DNA of 7,142 bases, from positions 1 through 7,142 of the forward strand of contig JANXVQ010000005.1 of the NCBI GenBank assembly GCA_025351545.1, in the 5' to 3' direction. Origin of the DNA: Spirosoma sp. (GTDB lineage Bacteria; Bacteroidota; Bacteroidia; Cytophagales; Spirosomataceae). The position numbers and the translations under genes were made by a program. This document shows positions 1 through 6,257 of the stretch, piece by piece (position 1 is the first letter of the stretch; each line of letters starts with the position of its first letter). The notes beneath the pieces were generated by a model. The model was not told the origin of the DNA. It made no database searches and saw nothing but the letters and a program-made list of their open reading frames with translations.

Positions 1-2345
1 CCAAAACTAACGAATTTGAGCAGCAAAGCCAGCTATTGGCCAATCAGCCCCAGGAACTTAAAAAGGTCAATCGGCGCTACGGCCGCCAGCTGAAACGACT
101 TCGCCAACGGGCCGAAGAGGGCAATTGGATTATGCGCAACCTTGGCGAACCGCCTACTTATTTTTCAGAGAAAGATGTGCAGGTCAATGTCGTGAAGATG
201 CAAAAGTACCTGTCGGACAAGGGCTTTTTCAATGCCAAAACAGGCTACAAACTTGATACCCTTCGTCGCAGACAGGTTCGAGTCAATTACCTTATTGCCG
301 AAAATGCGGGCTTTTATCTGCGCAATATTGTCTACGAAATCGCAGACCCACGTATAGATTCCATTGTTCGGCAATCATTTGAGAAGTCACGACTCCAGAC
401 CGGAAATCGCTTCGATTTCGACAATATGTCGGGCGAGCGGGTTCGTATCGAAAGTCTGTTACGTGATCAGGGTTATTATTCCTTTTCCCGGCAATACATC
501 CGGGCTACAGACGTCGATACAGTCCGGCGTGGTAATGACCGGCGTCATTTTGATGGACTCGAACCCGGCGATTCGACAAGACGGAACGTTGATGTGACGT
601 TGCAAATCGTGAATCCGCCGGGCATGGCGGCTCACCCGATTTACCACATCGGAGACGTAGCCATGCATATCACACCCGATGCCACCCAGCCAGCCGCTGC
701 CGCCAGCGGTATCGACTCAACTAACCGCAACGGCATCACTTATCTGTTGAGCGGCCGTACTATTTCGACCCGTTTATTAGACGCAAAAATTCTGGTCCGG
801 CCAAGACAACTTTACAGTCAAACGAATTACCGGGAAACCCAACGACAACTGTTTCTGCTAAATCAATTTAAGTTCGTTAACCTCAACTTCACTGATACCA
901 CCAATCGCCAACTGCGAGCGCTCATCACCGCTACGCCACTGGATAAATACGAAGCCACGGCCGAAGGGGGAATTACGGGCCTTCTTTACCAGGGACAAGG
1001 ATATCCGGGTGGGTTTAGCAGTTTGATTTTCCGGGTACGGAATCTATTCGGTGGGCTGGAAACATTCGAAACATCTGTTCGCTACGGGATAGAGGCCCAA
1101 ACAGGTTTTGTGCCTGACCCTACCAATCCGGAGCGGGTCGTTTATAGCTCTCAGGAATTAGGCATTACCAGTTCACTTATCTTTCCCCAAATTCTGTTTC
1201 CAGGGCGTATTCGTTTCCGATTCAACCGGTATGCCCCCCGAACGCAGGTCAGTCTGAGTTATAATAATACATACCGACCAGATTTTAAGCGCTCACTCCT
1301 GCGGGCAACAATGGCTTACAACTGGCAACTTACGCCCACCAAACAATTCAGTTTTTTGATTGCCGACATTAACCTGATCAACGCCGGTGATGGTAGACAG
1401 CAGGTTATCAGTGATGCGTTCAAGCAACAGCTGCAAGTATTGAAAGATCAGGGCAGCACGGTTTATTTAAGCTTTCGACGGTCACTCAGTTCAAGTTTCA
1501 GCTTAGCGTATACCCATAATACGAATACGCCGGGGCAAAACCGTCGCGCTAATTTTTTACGGGCAGTTGTTGAGTCGGGCGGAACCACACTAAACGCATT
1601 CTCGGAACCCCAGTTACGCCAATTTTTCAAAACAACAGATTCAACAGGGTTACAGTACTACAAATACCTTCGGTTCAGTGTCGATTTCCGACATTATATC
1701 CCTATCACCACTCACACCACTCTAGCTTTTCACCTAAATACCGGGTTGGTTTATGGCTATGGGTCTAACCGAACAGCCCCTTATGAAAAATTGTTTTTTG
1801 CCGGGGGCAGCAACAGCATACGGGCGTGGTTGCCACGTAGATTAGGACCAGGAGCCGATTTTCCTCAACCCTCGCCCTTGCCGGGTCACGCCACTGAACC
1901 TGCATTTAATCCCGACCCAAACCGGAATGAACAACTTCTGTACACGTTCGAGAAACCGGGCGATTTCCTGCTAGAAGGGTCGGCTGAATTACGGGGGCGA
2001 TTATTCCGTCTGGGTTTTGCCGACATTAACGGGGCGGCTTTTATAGATGTTGGTAATGTTTGGCAGTTGCATAACAGTACCGGAAATTCGAGGGGTGTAT
2101 TCCGGTTTGATTCGTTTATTCCACAAATCGCTGTGGGTACAGGCGTAGGATTACGGCTTGATTTTTCCTTTTTCATTATTCGTTTCGATGGAGGCATTAA
2201 GGTCTGGGACCCCGCCCGACATTATATAGATAGCGAAAATAAGGAAGTAGATGATCGCTTCATTCTGCCCAAATTCTCCCTCAGCAGGTTATCGAGCGGT
2301 CCCAATCCGTTGGTAATCAACTTCGGCATTGGGTATCCTTTTTAA
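1..2345 (+). CDS. tamL: TamL/BamA-type outer-membrane assembly protein (Omp85 family), 5' end missing
   Basis: Partial Omp85-superfamily barrel protein. The frame is open to the window edge (first full codon at 3), so the true start, signal peptide and any lipid-attachment cysteine lie upstream; the TTG at 36 is unlikely to be the start. About 780 residues are visible. A segment with WIMRNLGEPP (126-155) is followed by POTRA-like modules at roughly 168-305, 309-614 and 639-940; the helix motif YLSDKGFFNA and LLRDQGYYSF are typical of POTRA repeats. From about 945 to the stop the sequence has the alternating pattern of a 16-stranded barrel. The conserved lid-loop motif appears as IRAW (1818-1829), followed by RRLGPG, in place of the BamA VRGF/Y. 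The protein ends in an aromatic residue (GIGYPF), as outer-membrane barrels do. In Bacteroidota this architecture is usually called TamL, the lipidated partner of TamB; no tamB is visible here. A BamA paralogue is the main alternative. Omp85 assignment is firm, the TamL name less so. Confidence 0.85.
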   Translation, partial: KTNEFEQQSQLLANQPQELKKVNRRYGRQLKRLRQRAEEGNWIMRNLGEPPTYFSEKDVQVNVVKMQKYLSDKGFFNAKTGYKLDTLRRRQVRVNYLIAENAGFYLRNIVYEIADPRIDSIVRQSFEKSRLQTGNRFDFDNMSGERVRIESLLRDQGYYSFSRQYIRATDVDTVRRGNDRRHFDGLEPGDSTRRNVDVTLQIVNPPGMAAHPIYHIGDVAMHITPDATQPAAAASGIDSTNRNGITYLLSGRTISTRLLDAKILVRPRQLYSQTNYRETQRQLFLLNQFKFVNLNFTDTTNRQLRALITATPLDKYEATAEGGITGLLYQGQGYPGGFSSLIFRVRNLFGGLETFETSVRYGIEAQTGFVPDPTNPERVVYSSQELGITSSLIFPQILFPGRIRFRFNRYAPRTQVSLSYNNTYRPDFKRSLLRATMAYNWQLTPTKQFSFLIADINLINAGDGRQQVISDAFKQQLQVLKDQGSTVYLSFRRSLSSSFSLAYTHNTNTPGQNRRANFLRAVVESGGTTLNAFSEPQLRQFFKTTDSTGLQYYKYLRFSVDFRHYIPITTHTTLAFHLNTGLVYGYGSNRTAPYEKLFFAGGSNSIRAWLPRRLGPGADFPQPSPLPGHATEPAFNPDPNRNEQLLYTFEKPGDFLLEGSAELRGRLFRLGFADINGAAFIDVGNVWQLHNSTGNSRGVFRFDSFIPQIAVGTGVGLRLDFSFFIIRFDGGIKVWDPARHYIDSENKEVDDRFILPKFSLSRLSSGPNPLVINFGIGYPF

Positions 2346-2357
2346 TCGGCTCAACTG

Positions 2358-2414
2358 TCAGGCTCCCGGGACGAATGTTGCTGCCGGAACTATAAAACTG
2401 CCGGGATAGCCTGA
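2358..2414. repeat. Imperfect inverted repeat downstream of tamL
   Basis: TCAGGCTCCCGG (2358-2369) pairs with CCGGG-AT-AGCCTGA (2401-2414), giving 12 pairs with a 2-nt bulge and a loop of 31 nt. It begins 12 nt after the tamL stop. It could end tamL transcription or stabilise the 3' end, but the loop is long and no T-run follows, so it is not a classical intrinsic terminator. Confidence 0.5.
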
Positions 2415-2431
2415 TTAGCCCAAATCAACGG

Positions 2432-2447
2432 GTTAAAGTAATTTAAC
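2432..2447. repeat. Small hairpin in the tamL-miaB gap
   Basis: GTTAAA (2432-2437), a GTAA loop, then TTTAAC (2442-2447): a perfect 6-bp AT-rich dyad. It lies about 44 nt upstream of the possible miaB -7 box, where an operator could sit. Nothing identifies a binding protein, and a dyad this small can arise by chance. Confidence 0.25.
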
Positions 2448-2490
2448 GACTTAATCTGCCAAAATGACAGCACAAATGGGGCTTTCTTCG

Positions 2491-2498
2491 TAATTTTG
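2491..2498 (+). promoter_or_regulatory. Possible -7 promoter element for miaB
   Basis: TAATTTTG matches the TAnnTTTG -7 consensus known for Bacteroidota primary sigma factors. It is 65 nt upstream of the preferred miaB start, in a 217-nt gap that suggests separate transcription from tamL. No convincing TTTG-type -33 element is seen at the expected spacing, so this rests on one box only. Confidence 0.35.
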
Positions 2499-2518
2499 TA
2501 AATCAGTTGATAGCCATC

Positions 2519-2532
2519 AGTGGTTTACCACT
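2519..2532. repeat. Short hairpin in the miaB leader
   Basis: AGTGG (2519-2523), loop TTTA, CCACT (2528-2532): a perfect 5-bp stem 30 nt before the miaB ATG. The 8-nt direct repeat CTATTGAC follows at 2531-2538 and 2545-2552. If transcription starts after the possible -7 box, this hairpin is in the 5' untranslated leader. Its function is unknown. Confidence 0.3.
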
Positions 2533-2562
2533 ATTGACTGACAACTATTGACGGTTCCTATT

Positions 2563-4050
2563 ATGACGCTCATACCCGAACTAACCATACTACAGCCCGC
2601 CGACAAAGAGCAGATTGATCTCCCCCGCACATCGGAAGAGGAATGGGCAGTAGGCAAAAAACGGTTATATATAGAAAGTTACGGTTGCCAGATGAACTTC
2701 GCCGATAGCGAAATCGTGGCAGCCGTGATGCGAAATGCGGGCTTTGCCACGACCTCGTCGGCTGCCGAAGCGGATGTGATTTTCCTGAACACCTGCGCCA
2801 TCCGCGACAATGCCGAACAGAAAGTTCGCCACCGGCTCCAGCACCTCACAGGCTTCAAACGCCTGAAACCCGAATTGATTGTCGGGATACTCGGCTGCAT
2901 GGCCGAACGGTTGAAAACCAAGCTTCTGGAAGAAACAGTAGTGGATATTGTTGCCGGACCCGATGCTTACCGCGACATTCCGAAGTTGGTTGAAGAAGCC
3001 GAATCGGGACAGAAAGGCGTCAACGTATTCTTGTCCCGCGACGAAACCTACGCCGACATTTCACCTATTCGGCTAAACTCCAACGGCATAACGGCATTGG
3101 TCTCCATCATGCGCGGTTGCGACAATATGTGCAGTTTCTGCGTCGTGCCATTCACCCGCGGGCGCGAACGCAGCCGCGATCCACACAGCATTGTCCGTGA
3201 AGCACAGGACCTTTTCGGCCGGGGTTTTCGTGAGGTTACGCTGCTGGGACAGAATGTGGATAGTTACAAATGGAATGATGAATTAGAAATCAGGAATGAT
3301 GAATCGGCTGACAGTCAGACTAATTCATCACTTCACCCGGCGACCCGGACCATGCCTGATTTATCATTAAATTTTGCCGGTCTTCTCGAAATGGTAGCCC
3401 GAATCCATCCCGACCTTCGGGTACGGTTTTCGACTTCGCATCCCAAGGATATTACCGACGATGTGTTATATACAATTGCCCGGTACGATAACATCTGCAA
3501 CTACATTCACCTGCCCGCACAAAGCGGAAGCAGTCGGGTATTGAAGGTGATGAACCGGACATACGACCGCTCCTGGTATGTCGGCAAGATTAACCGTATT
3601 CGTGAGATATTAGGCGATGATTGCGGCATCACGACCGACATGATTTCGGGCTTCTGCTCAGAAACCGAAGAAGAGCATCAGGAGTCCCTATCGCTCATGG
3701 ATTATGTGCGTTATGACAATGCCTATATGTTCGCCTACTCGGAACGTCCCGGTACGCTGGCGGCAAAAAAATATGCCGACGATATTCCGGAAGACGTAAA
3801 AAAACGGCGGCTTAGCGAGATCATTAACAAGCAATTAGCCCTCTCAATCGAGCGTAATCAGCGCCATATCGGGCAAGTGCAACGGGTGCTGGTCGAAGGC
3901 CCATCCAGACGTTCCGACGATTTCTTAAGTGGTCGAAATGACCAGAACAAAGTAGTCGTTTTCCCAAAAGGAAATTATAAAAAAGGACAGTATGTCAGCG
4001 TAGTCGTAACCGAATGTACATCGGCAACGCTTCGGGGAGAAGTCGTATAA
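2563..4050 (+). CDS. miaB: tRNA-2-methylthio-N6-dimethylallyladenosine synthase MiaB
   Basis: Radical-SAM methylthiotransferase that adds the 2-methylthio group to N6-isopentenyl-adenosine 37 of tRNAs reading codons that start with U; cytoplasmic, with two 4Fe-4S clusters. The 495-residue protein has all three MTTase domains. The N-terminal domain carries the auxiliary-cluster cysteines C42 ([11 protein letters not shown]), C78 ([13 protein letters not shown]) and C112 (LGCMAERLK). The radical-SAM motif is C186-DNM-C190-SF-C193, followed by [11 protein letters not shown]. The TRAM RNA-binding domain covers about 433-495. ATG 2563 is preferred over the TTG at 2548, which would add five residues. 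There is no clear Shine-Dalgarno, as usual in the phylum. Residues about 238-268, between the NVDSYKW segment and [10 protein letters not shown], form an extra low-complexity loop encoded largely by interspersed-repeat sequence. All catalytic cysteines remain, so the enzyme is probably active. A RimO or MtaB relative is less likely given the MiaB-type motifs. Confidence 0.96.
   Translation: MTLIPELTILQPADKEQIDLPRTSEEEWAVGKKRLYIESYGCQMNFADSEIVAAVMRNAGFATTSSAAEADVIFLNTCAIRDNAEQKVRHRLQHLTGFKRLKPELIVGILGCMAERLKTKLLEETVVDIVAGPDAYRDIPKLVEEAESGQKGVNVFLSRDETYADISPIRLNSNGITALVSIMRGCDNMCSFCVVPFTRGRERSRDPHSIVREAQDLFGRGFREVTLLGQNVDSYKWNDELEIRNDESADSQTNSSLHPATRTMPDLSLNFAGLLEMVARIHPDLRVRFSTSHPKDITDDVLYTIARYDNICNYIHLPAQSGSSRVLKVMNRTYDRSWYVGKINRIREILGDDCGITTDMISGFCSETEEEHQESLSLMDYVRYDNAYMFAYSERPGTLAAKKYADDIPEDVKKRRLSEIINKQLALSIERNQRHIGQVQRVLVEGPSRRSDDFLSGRNDQNKVVVFPKGNYKKGQYVSVVVTECTSATLRGEVV
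3274..3368. repeat. Interspersed repeat inserted in frame within miaB
   Basis: The segment 3274-3304 begins and ends with AATGATGAAT and is the inverted form of the ATTCATCATT family found at 5689-5720 and 6215-6246. Further dyads follow: CTGAC-A-GTCAG (3308-3318), GATGAAT (3298-3304) with ATTCATC (3323-3329), and AAATCAGG (3287-3294) with CCTGATTT (3355-3362). The outer edge ATCATT at 3363-3368 resembles another degenerate copy. The whole stretch is open in the miaB frame and encodes a polar loop starting [11 protein letters not shown]. It looks like a composite repeat that was inserted and tolerated, although insertion is inferred from similarity rather than from an empty-site comparison. 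Confidence 0.7.
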
Positions 4051-4056
4051 CAGGTG

Positions 4057-4134
4057 GTGGTGGTTTTTATATGTGGTGTCGGTTTTAAGCGGTCCGCCGT
4101 TGCGGAAACCGACACCACATATAGAAACCACCAC
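4057..4134. repeat. Long palindromic element with 29-bp stem, copy 1
   Basis: Arms 4057-4085 and 4106-4134 are complementary over 29 positions with one G-U wobble. The 20-nt loop holds a second hairpin, CCGC-CGTT-GCGG (4094-4105). It starts 7 nt after the miaB stop and would make a very stable RNA structure. It may end miaB transcription or protect its 3' end; the following sequence (4135-4149) is only moderately T-rich. The interval 4076-4119 recurs at 4152-4195 with 43 of 44 bases identical, so this is a repeat family, not only a terminator. Confidence 0.85.
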
Positions 4135-4151
4135 TCTTAAGTTGTTTTAGA

Positions 4152-4195
4152 GTGTCGGTTTTAAGCGGTCCGCCGTTGCGGAAACCGGCACCACA
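4152..4195. repeat. Palindromic element, copy 2, abutting the activator start codon
   Basis: A second copy of the 4076-4119 element, with one difference (A to G at 4188). Arms 4152-4161 and 4182-4191 pair over 10 positions with one wobble; the inner CCGC-CGTT-GCGG hairpin is kept. The outer extension that gives copy 1 its 29-bp stem is absent. The copy ends 6 nt before the ATG at 4202, so a transcript folded this way would hold the ribosome-binding area next to a stable stem. Confidence 0.8.
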
Positions 4196-4201
4196 ATAGT
4201 T

Positions 4202-5599
4202 ATGAATCAACAGGAAATTCAAAGTGTTAAACAACGTTTCGGCATAATCGGTAATGCTCCCGGCCTCAACTACGCTATCAACGTAGCAATGCAGGTGGCC
4301 GCTACCGATCTAACCGTGCTCATCACGGGTGAAAGTGGTAGTGGTAAAGAATCATTTTCTAAAATCATCCATAGCCTGAGTGCCCGTAAACATGGTCAGT
4401 TTATTGCCATCAATTGCGGTGCCATTCCCGAAGGCACCATCGACTCGGAACTGTTCGGCCATGAAAAAGGCTCTTTTACCGGCGCTGTCGATTCCCGAAA
4501 AGGTTATTTCGAAACCACCAATGGCGGCACTATTTTCTTAGATGAAATTGGCGAAATGCCGCTCGGCACACAGGCTCGTTTGCTTCGCGTGCTCGAAAAT
4601 GGCGAGTTCATTCGGGTCGGTTCCTCGAAAACCCAAAAAACGGATGTGCGCGTAGTAGCCGCGACAAATGTTAACTTGATGGAAGCCGTTGAAAAAGGCA
4701 AGTTTCGGGAGGATCTATATTACCGACTCAATACCGTACCCATTTTTGTGCCTCCGCTGCGGGAGCGCGGCATCGACATTGAATTGCTCTTTCGGAAGTT
4801 CACCACCGATTTTGCCGAGCGTTACCGCATCAACCCATTGCAACTAACCGAAGGGGCTAAACAACTGTTAGTGAGGTATCCGTTTCCCGGAAATATTCGA
4901 CAACTGAAAAATATTGCCGAACAAATATCCATCCTCGAATCGGAACAGAACAAACCAATTGACCCTGAAGCACTGGCAAAATACCTGCCACAGCCGCAAC
5001 AACCCAATCGAACGCTGGCTTTGTTTCCACAGGCAAATGGCAATGCAGGCGGAGACAACTTTTCGGAACGTGATCTGCTCTACAAGGTATTGTTTGATAT
5101 GCGCCGGGACGTGAACGACCTCAAAAAACTCGTTCGTGATGTGCTGTTGGGTAGCGATCAGGACAGTGGTCATATTCTGCATACACACAAAGATCTGTTC
5201 GATTCCATTTCACCGGATATCGACAATCGTCCCTTGACCGATGCGAACCTGACGCGATTACTTCCCGCTGAGAATGGAACGCTCAGGCCCGAAACCGCCC
5301 AACCCCGCGATACCGCATCCCGGACTACCGGACCACCGTCAGAAACGTATGGCAATCACCCGCCTGTACAGATTTTTGATGATGTGGATGGCGACATCAA
5401 CGACGTGACCGAGGTGGAAGACGTAACGCACGAGACCGAAGAAGATGATTCGCTCTCGCTCGAACGCCAGGAGAAAGAAATGATTCTCAAAGCGCTCAGA
5501 CGCAACAATAACAAACGAAAATATGCCGCTCAGGCACTCGGCATCTCCGAACGGACGTTATACCGAAAAATCAAACAGTATGAGATTGATGAAGAGTAA
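4202..5599 (+). CDS. Sigma-54-dependent transcriptional activator (AAA+ and Fis-type HTH, no sensor domain)
   Basis: Bacterial enhancer-binding protein of 465 residues that would use ATP to open RNA polymerase-sigma-54 promoters. The AAA+ domain starts almost at the N-terminus: Walker A GESGSGKE (43-50), sigma-54 contact loop GSFTGA (90-95, a variant of GAFTGA keeping the key FTGA), Walker B GGTIFLDE (108-115), putative arginine fingers R169 and R175 in FREDLYYRL, then VPPLRER, and a sensor-II type FPGNIRQLKN (228-237). Residues 286-318 form a likely charged helix (LLYKVLFDMRRDVNDLKKLV). An acidic, proline-rich linker (about 340-420) leads to a Fis-type helix-turn-helix at 422-463 (LKALRRNNNKRKYAAQALG). 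There is no receiver, PAS or GAF domain, so activity must be controlled by level, by the linker or by a partner. The gene follows two palindromic repeats and is 58 nt upstream of lptE, possibly co-transcribed. Its targets are unknown. The ATG at 4202 is the only sensible start. Confidence 0.93.
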   Translation: MNQQEIQSVKQRFGIIGNAPGLNYAINVAMQVAATDLTVLITGESGSGKESFSKIIHSLSARKHGQFIAINCGAIPEGTIDSELFGHEKGSFTGAVDSRKGYFETTNGGTIFLDEIGEMPLGTQARLLRVLENGEFIRVGSSKTQKTDVRVVAATNVNLMEAVEKGKFREDLYYRLNTVPIFVPPLRERGIDIELLFRKFTTDFAERYRINPLQLTEGAKQLLVRYPFPGNIRQLKNIAEQISILESEQNKPIDPEALAKYLPQPQQPNRTLALFPQANGNAGGDNFSERDLLYKVLFDMRRDVNDLKKLVRDVLLGSDQDSGHILHTHKDLFDSISPDIDNRPLTDANLTRLLPAENGTLRPETAQPRDTASRTTGPPSETYGNHPPVQIFDDVDGDINDVTEVEDVTHETEEDDSLSLERQEKEMILKALRRNNNKRKYAAQALGISERTLYRKIKQYEIDEE

Positions 5600-5610
5600 G
5601 TTAATGATGA

Positions 5611-5663
5611 ATCGGTCTGCCGATGCGGATGAATTAAGAATCGGTCCGCCGATGCGGATGAAT
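5611..5663. repeat. Two-copy tandem repeat spanning the lptE start codon
   Basis: A 24-nt unit at 5611-5634 is repeated at 5640-5663 with one mismatch (T/C), period 29 nt. Each unit contains a CCGC-CGAT-GCGG type mini-hairpin (the first copy has a T in place of the second C) and ends in GATGAAT. The second unit supplies the preferred lptE ATG (5658). Its core at 5642-5658 matches 4090-4106 of the upstream palindromic element at 16 of 17 bases, which links the two repeat types. Confidence 0.8.
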
Positions 5664-5710
5664 AAACGGATAATGCACATCCTGTTATCATTCATCATTC
5701 TTAATTCATC
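5628..5710. repeat. 14-bp perfect inverted repeat around the lptE start
   Basis: GATGAATTAAGAAT (5628-5641) is the exact reverse complement of ATTCTTAATTCATC (5697-5710), with a 55-nt loop holding the lptE start codon. It arises because the same repeat family sits in opposite orientations on both sides. A folded leader would place the initiation site in a closed loop; regulation by this fold is inference. Confidence 0.65.
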
Positions 5711-6176
5711 ATTCATCATTCAATCCTGCGGTGTGTACTCATTCACCGGCACAACGCTTTCGCCAACAATTAAATCGGTGACGGTTAATAACTTTACATT
5801 GGCTACGGCAGGTGGACCGGCCAATTTACCGTTGACCTTCAACGAGAAATTAAAGGAATATTACCAGCGATATACCAATTTAAAAGTCATACCGAATAAT
5901 GGAGATATGGTGCTCGAAGGCAATATTACGGGTTACGACCTTGTGGCTGTAGCCCCAACAGCCCAGGACCAGGCCGGTGTTAACCGTCTCCAGATCACAG
6001 TTCTAGCCCGGTTTTATAATAATAAAGACGAGAGCAAAAACTTTGAACAGTCGTTTTCATTTTATCAGGATTTTCCACAGGGCCAAACCCTTAATCAGAA
6101 CGAAAGCCGCCTGGTGCCAAAAATTCTGGATCAGATTGTCCTGGATATATTTAATAAAACCGCTGCCGACTGGTAA
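5658..6176 (+). CDS. lptE: LPS-assembly lipoprotein LptE
   Basis: Outer-membrane lipoprotein that plugs and stabilises the LptD barrel delivering lipopolysaccharide to the cell surface. From ATG 5658 the protein has 172 residues. It has a type II signal peptide with basic n-region (MNKR), hydrophobic core and lipobox IQS-C with the lipidated cysteine at residue 24 (codon 5727-5729), followed by GVYSFTGTTLSPTIKSVTV. The CG(V/I)YSFTG start of the mature part, the NNF strand, the GDMVLEGNITGYDL segment and the strand ITVLARFYNNKD fit Bacteroidota LptE as I know it. The frame stays open upstream to 5523, with other ATGs at 5604, 5607, 5652 and 5673. The 5658 start gives the best signal-peptide geometry; the longer forms would put acidic residues ahead of it. 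The hydrophobic core FIILNSSFII is encoded by an interspersed repeat also found at 6215-6246. The gap to the activator is 58 nt, so co-transcription is plausible. Confidence 0.87.
   Translation: MNKRIMHILLSFIILNSSFIIQSCGVYSFTGTTLSPTIKSVTVNNFTLATAGGPANLPLTFNEKLKEYYQRYTNLKVIPNNGDMVLEGNITGYDLVAVAPTAQDQAGVNRLQITVLARFYNNKDESKNFEQSFSFYQDFPQGQTLNQNESRLVPKILDQIVLDIFNKTAADW
5689..5720. repeat. ATTCATCATT-family repeat, copy inside lptE
   Basis: A 32-nt sequence identical to 6215-6246, made of ATTCATCATT units around a CTTAATT centre. It lies within the lptE signal-peptide codons and reads as FIILNSSFII in that frame. An inverted relative is in miaB (3274-3304). Exact identity of the two copies points to recent spread or gene conversion. 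Confidence 0.85.
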
Positions 6177-6214
6177 GATTGACGCATGACTGATGAACGG
6201 TAAGAAATTTTTTG

Positions 6215-6246
6215 CATTCATCATTCTTAATTCATCATTCATCATT
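6215..6246. repeat. ATTCATCATT-family repeat, intergenic copy
   Basis: An exact 32-nt match to 5689-5720, placed 11 nt upstream of the ATG of the last gene. It is preceded by an ATG at 6193 whose frame reads MNGKKFFA and then FIILNSSFII, resembling the lptE signal peptide. That frame continues to 6387 and overlaps the next gene out of frame, so it is not called as a gene. Confidence 0.85.
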
Positions 6247-6257
6247 ACTTTCGACCC

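Noticed and set aside
36..38. TTG as the start codon of the TamL-like gene
   Set aside because: The same frame is open to the window edge and the family needs an N-terminal signal sequence, so the gene starts upstream of the window.
1886..2197. 103-codon minus-strand frame inside the barrel gene
   Set aside because: It is fully antisense to a conserved barrel domain, with low-complexity Pro/Ser/Arg composition and no recognisable motif.
2548..2562. TTG start for miaB, five codons upstream
   Set aside because: ATG 2563 is in frame, and the added residues match nothing in the family. The TTG also falls in the CTATTGAC direct repeat.
4057..4195. CRISPR array from the two similar repeats
   Set aside because: There are only two copies, with a spacer of about 32 nt, strong palindromes and no cas gene. 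A dispersed palindromic element fits better.
4186..4201. Sigma-54 (-24/-12) promoter before the activator gene
   Set aside because: CGGCAC resembles the -24 half, but there is no GC at the required 12-nt spacing, and the sequence is part of the palindromic repeat.
5523..5657. Long N-terminal extension of LptE overlapping the activator gene
   Set aside because: It would put a long charged stretch before the signal peptide. The open frame is explained by the activator codons and stop-free repeats.
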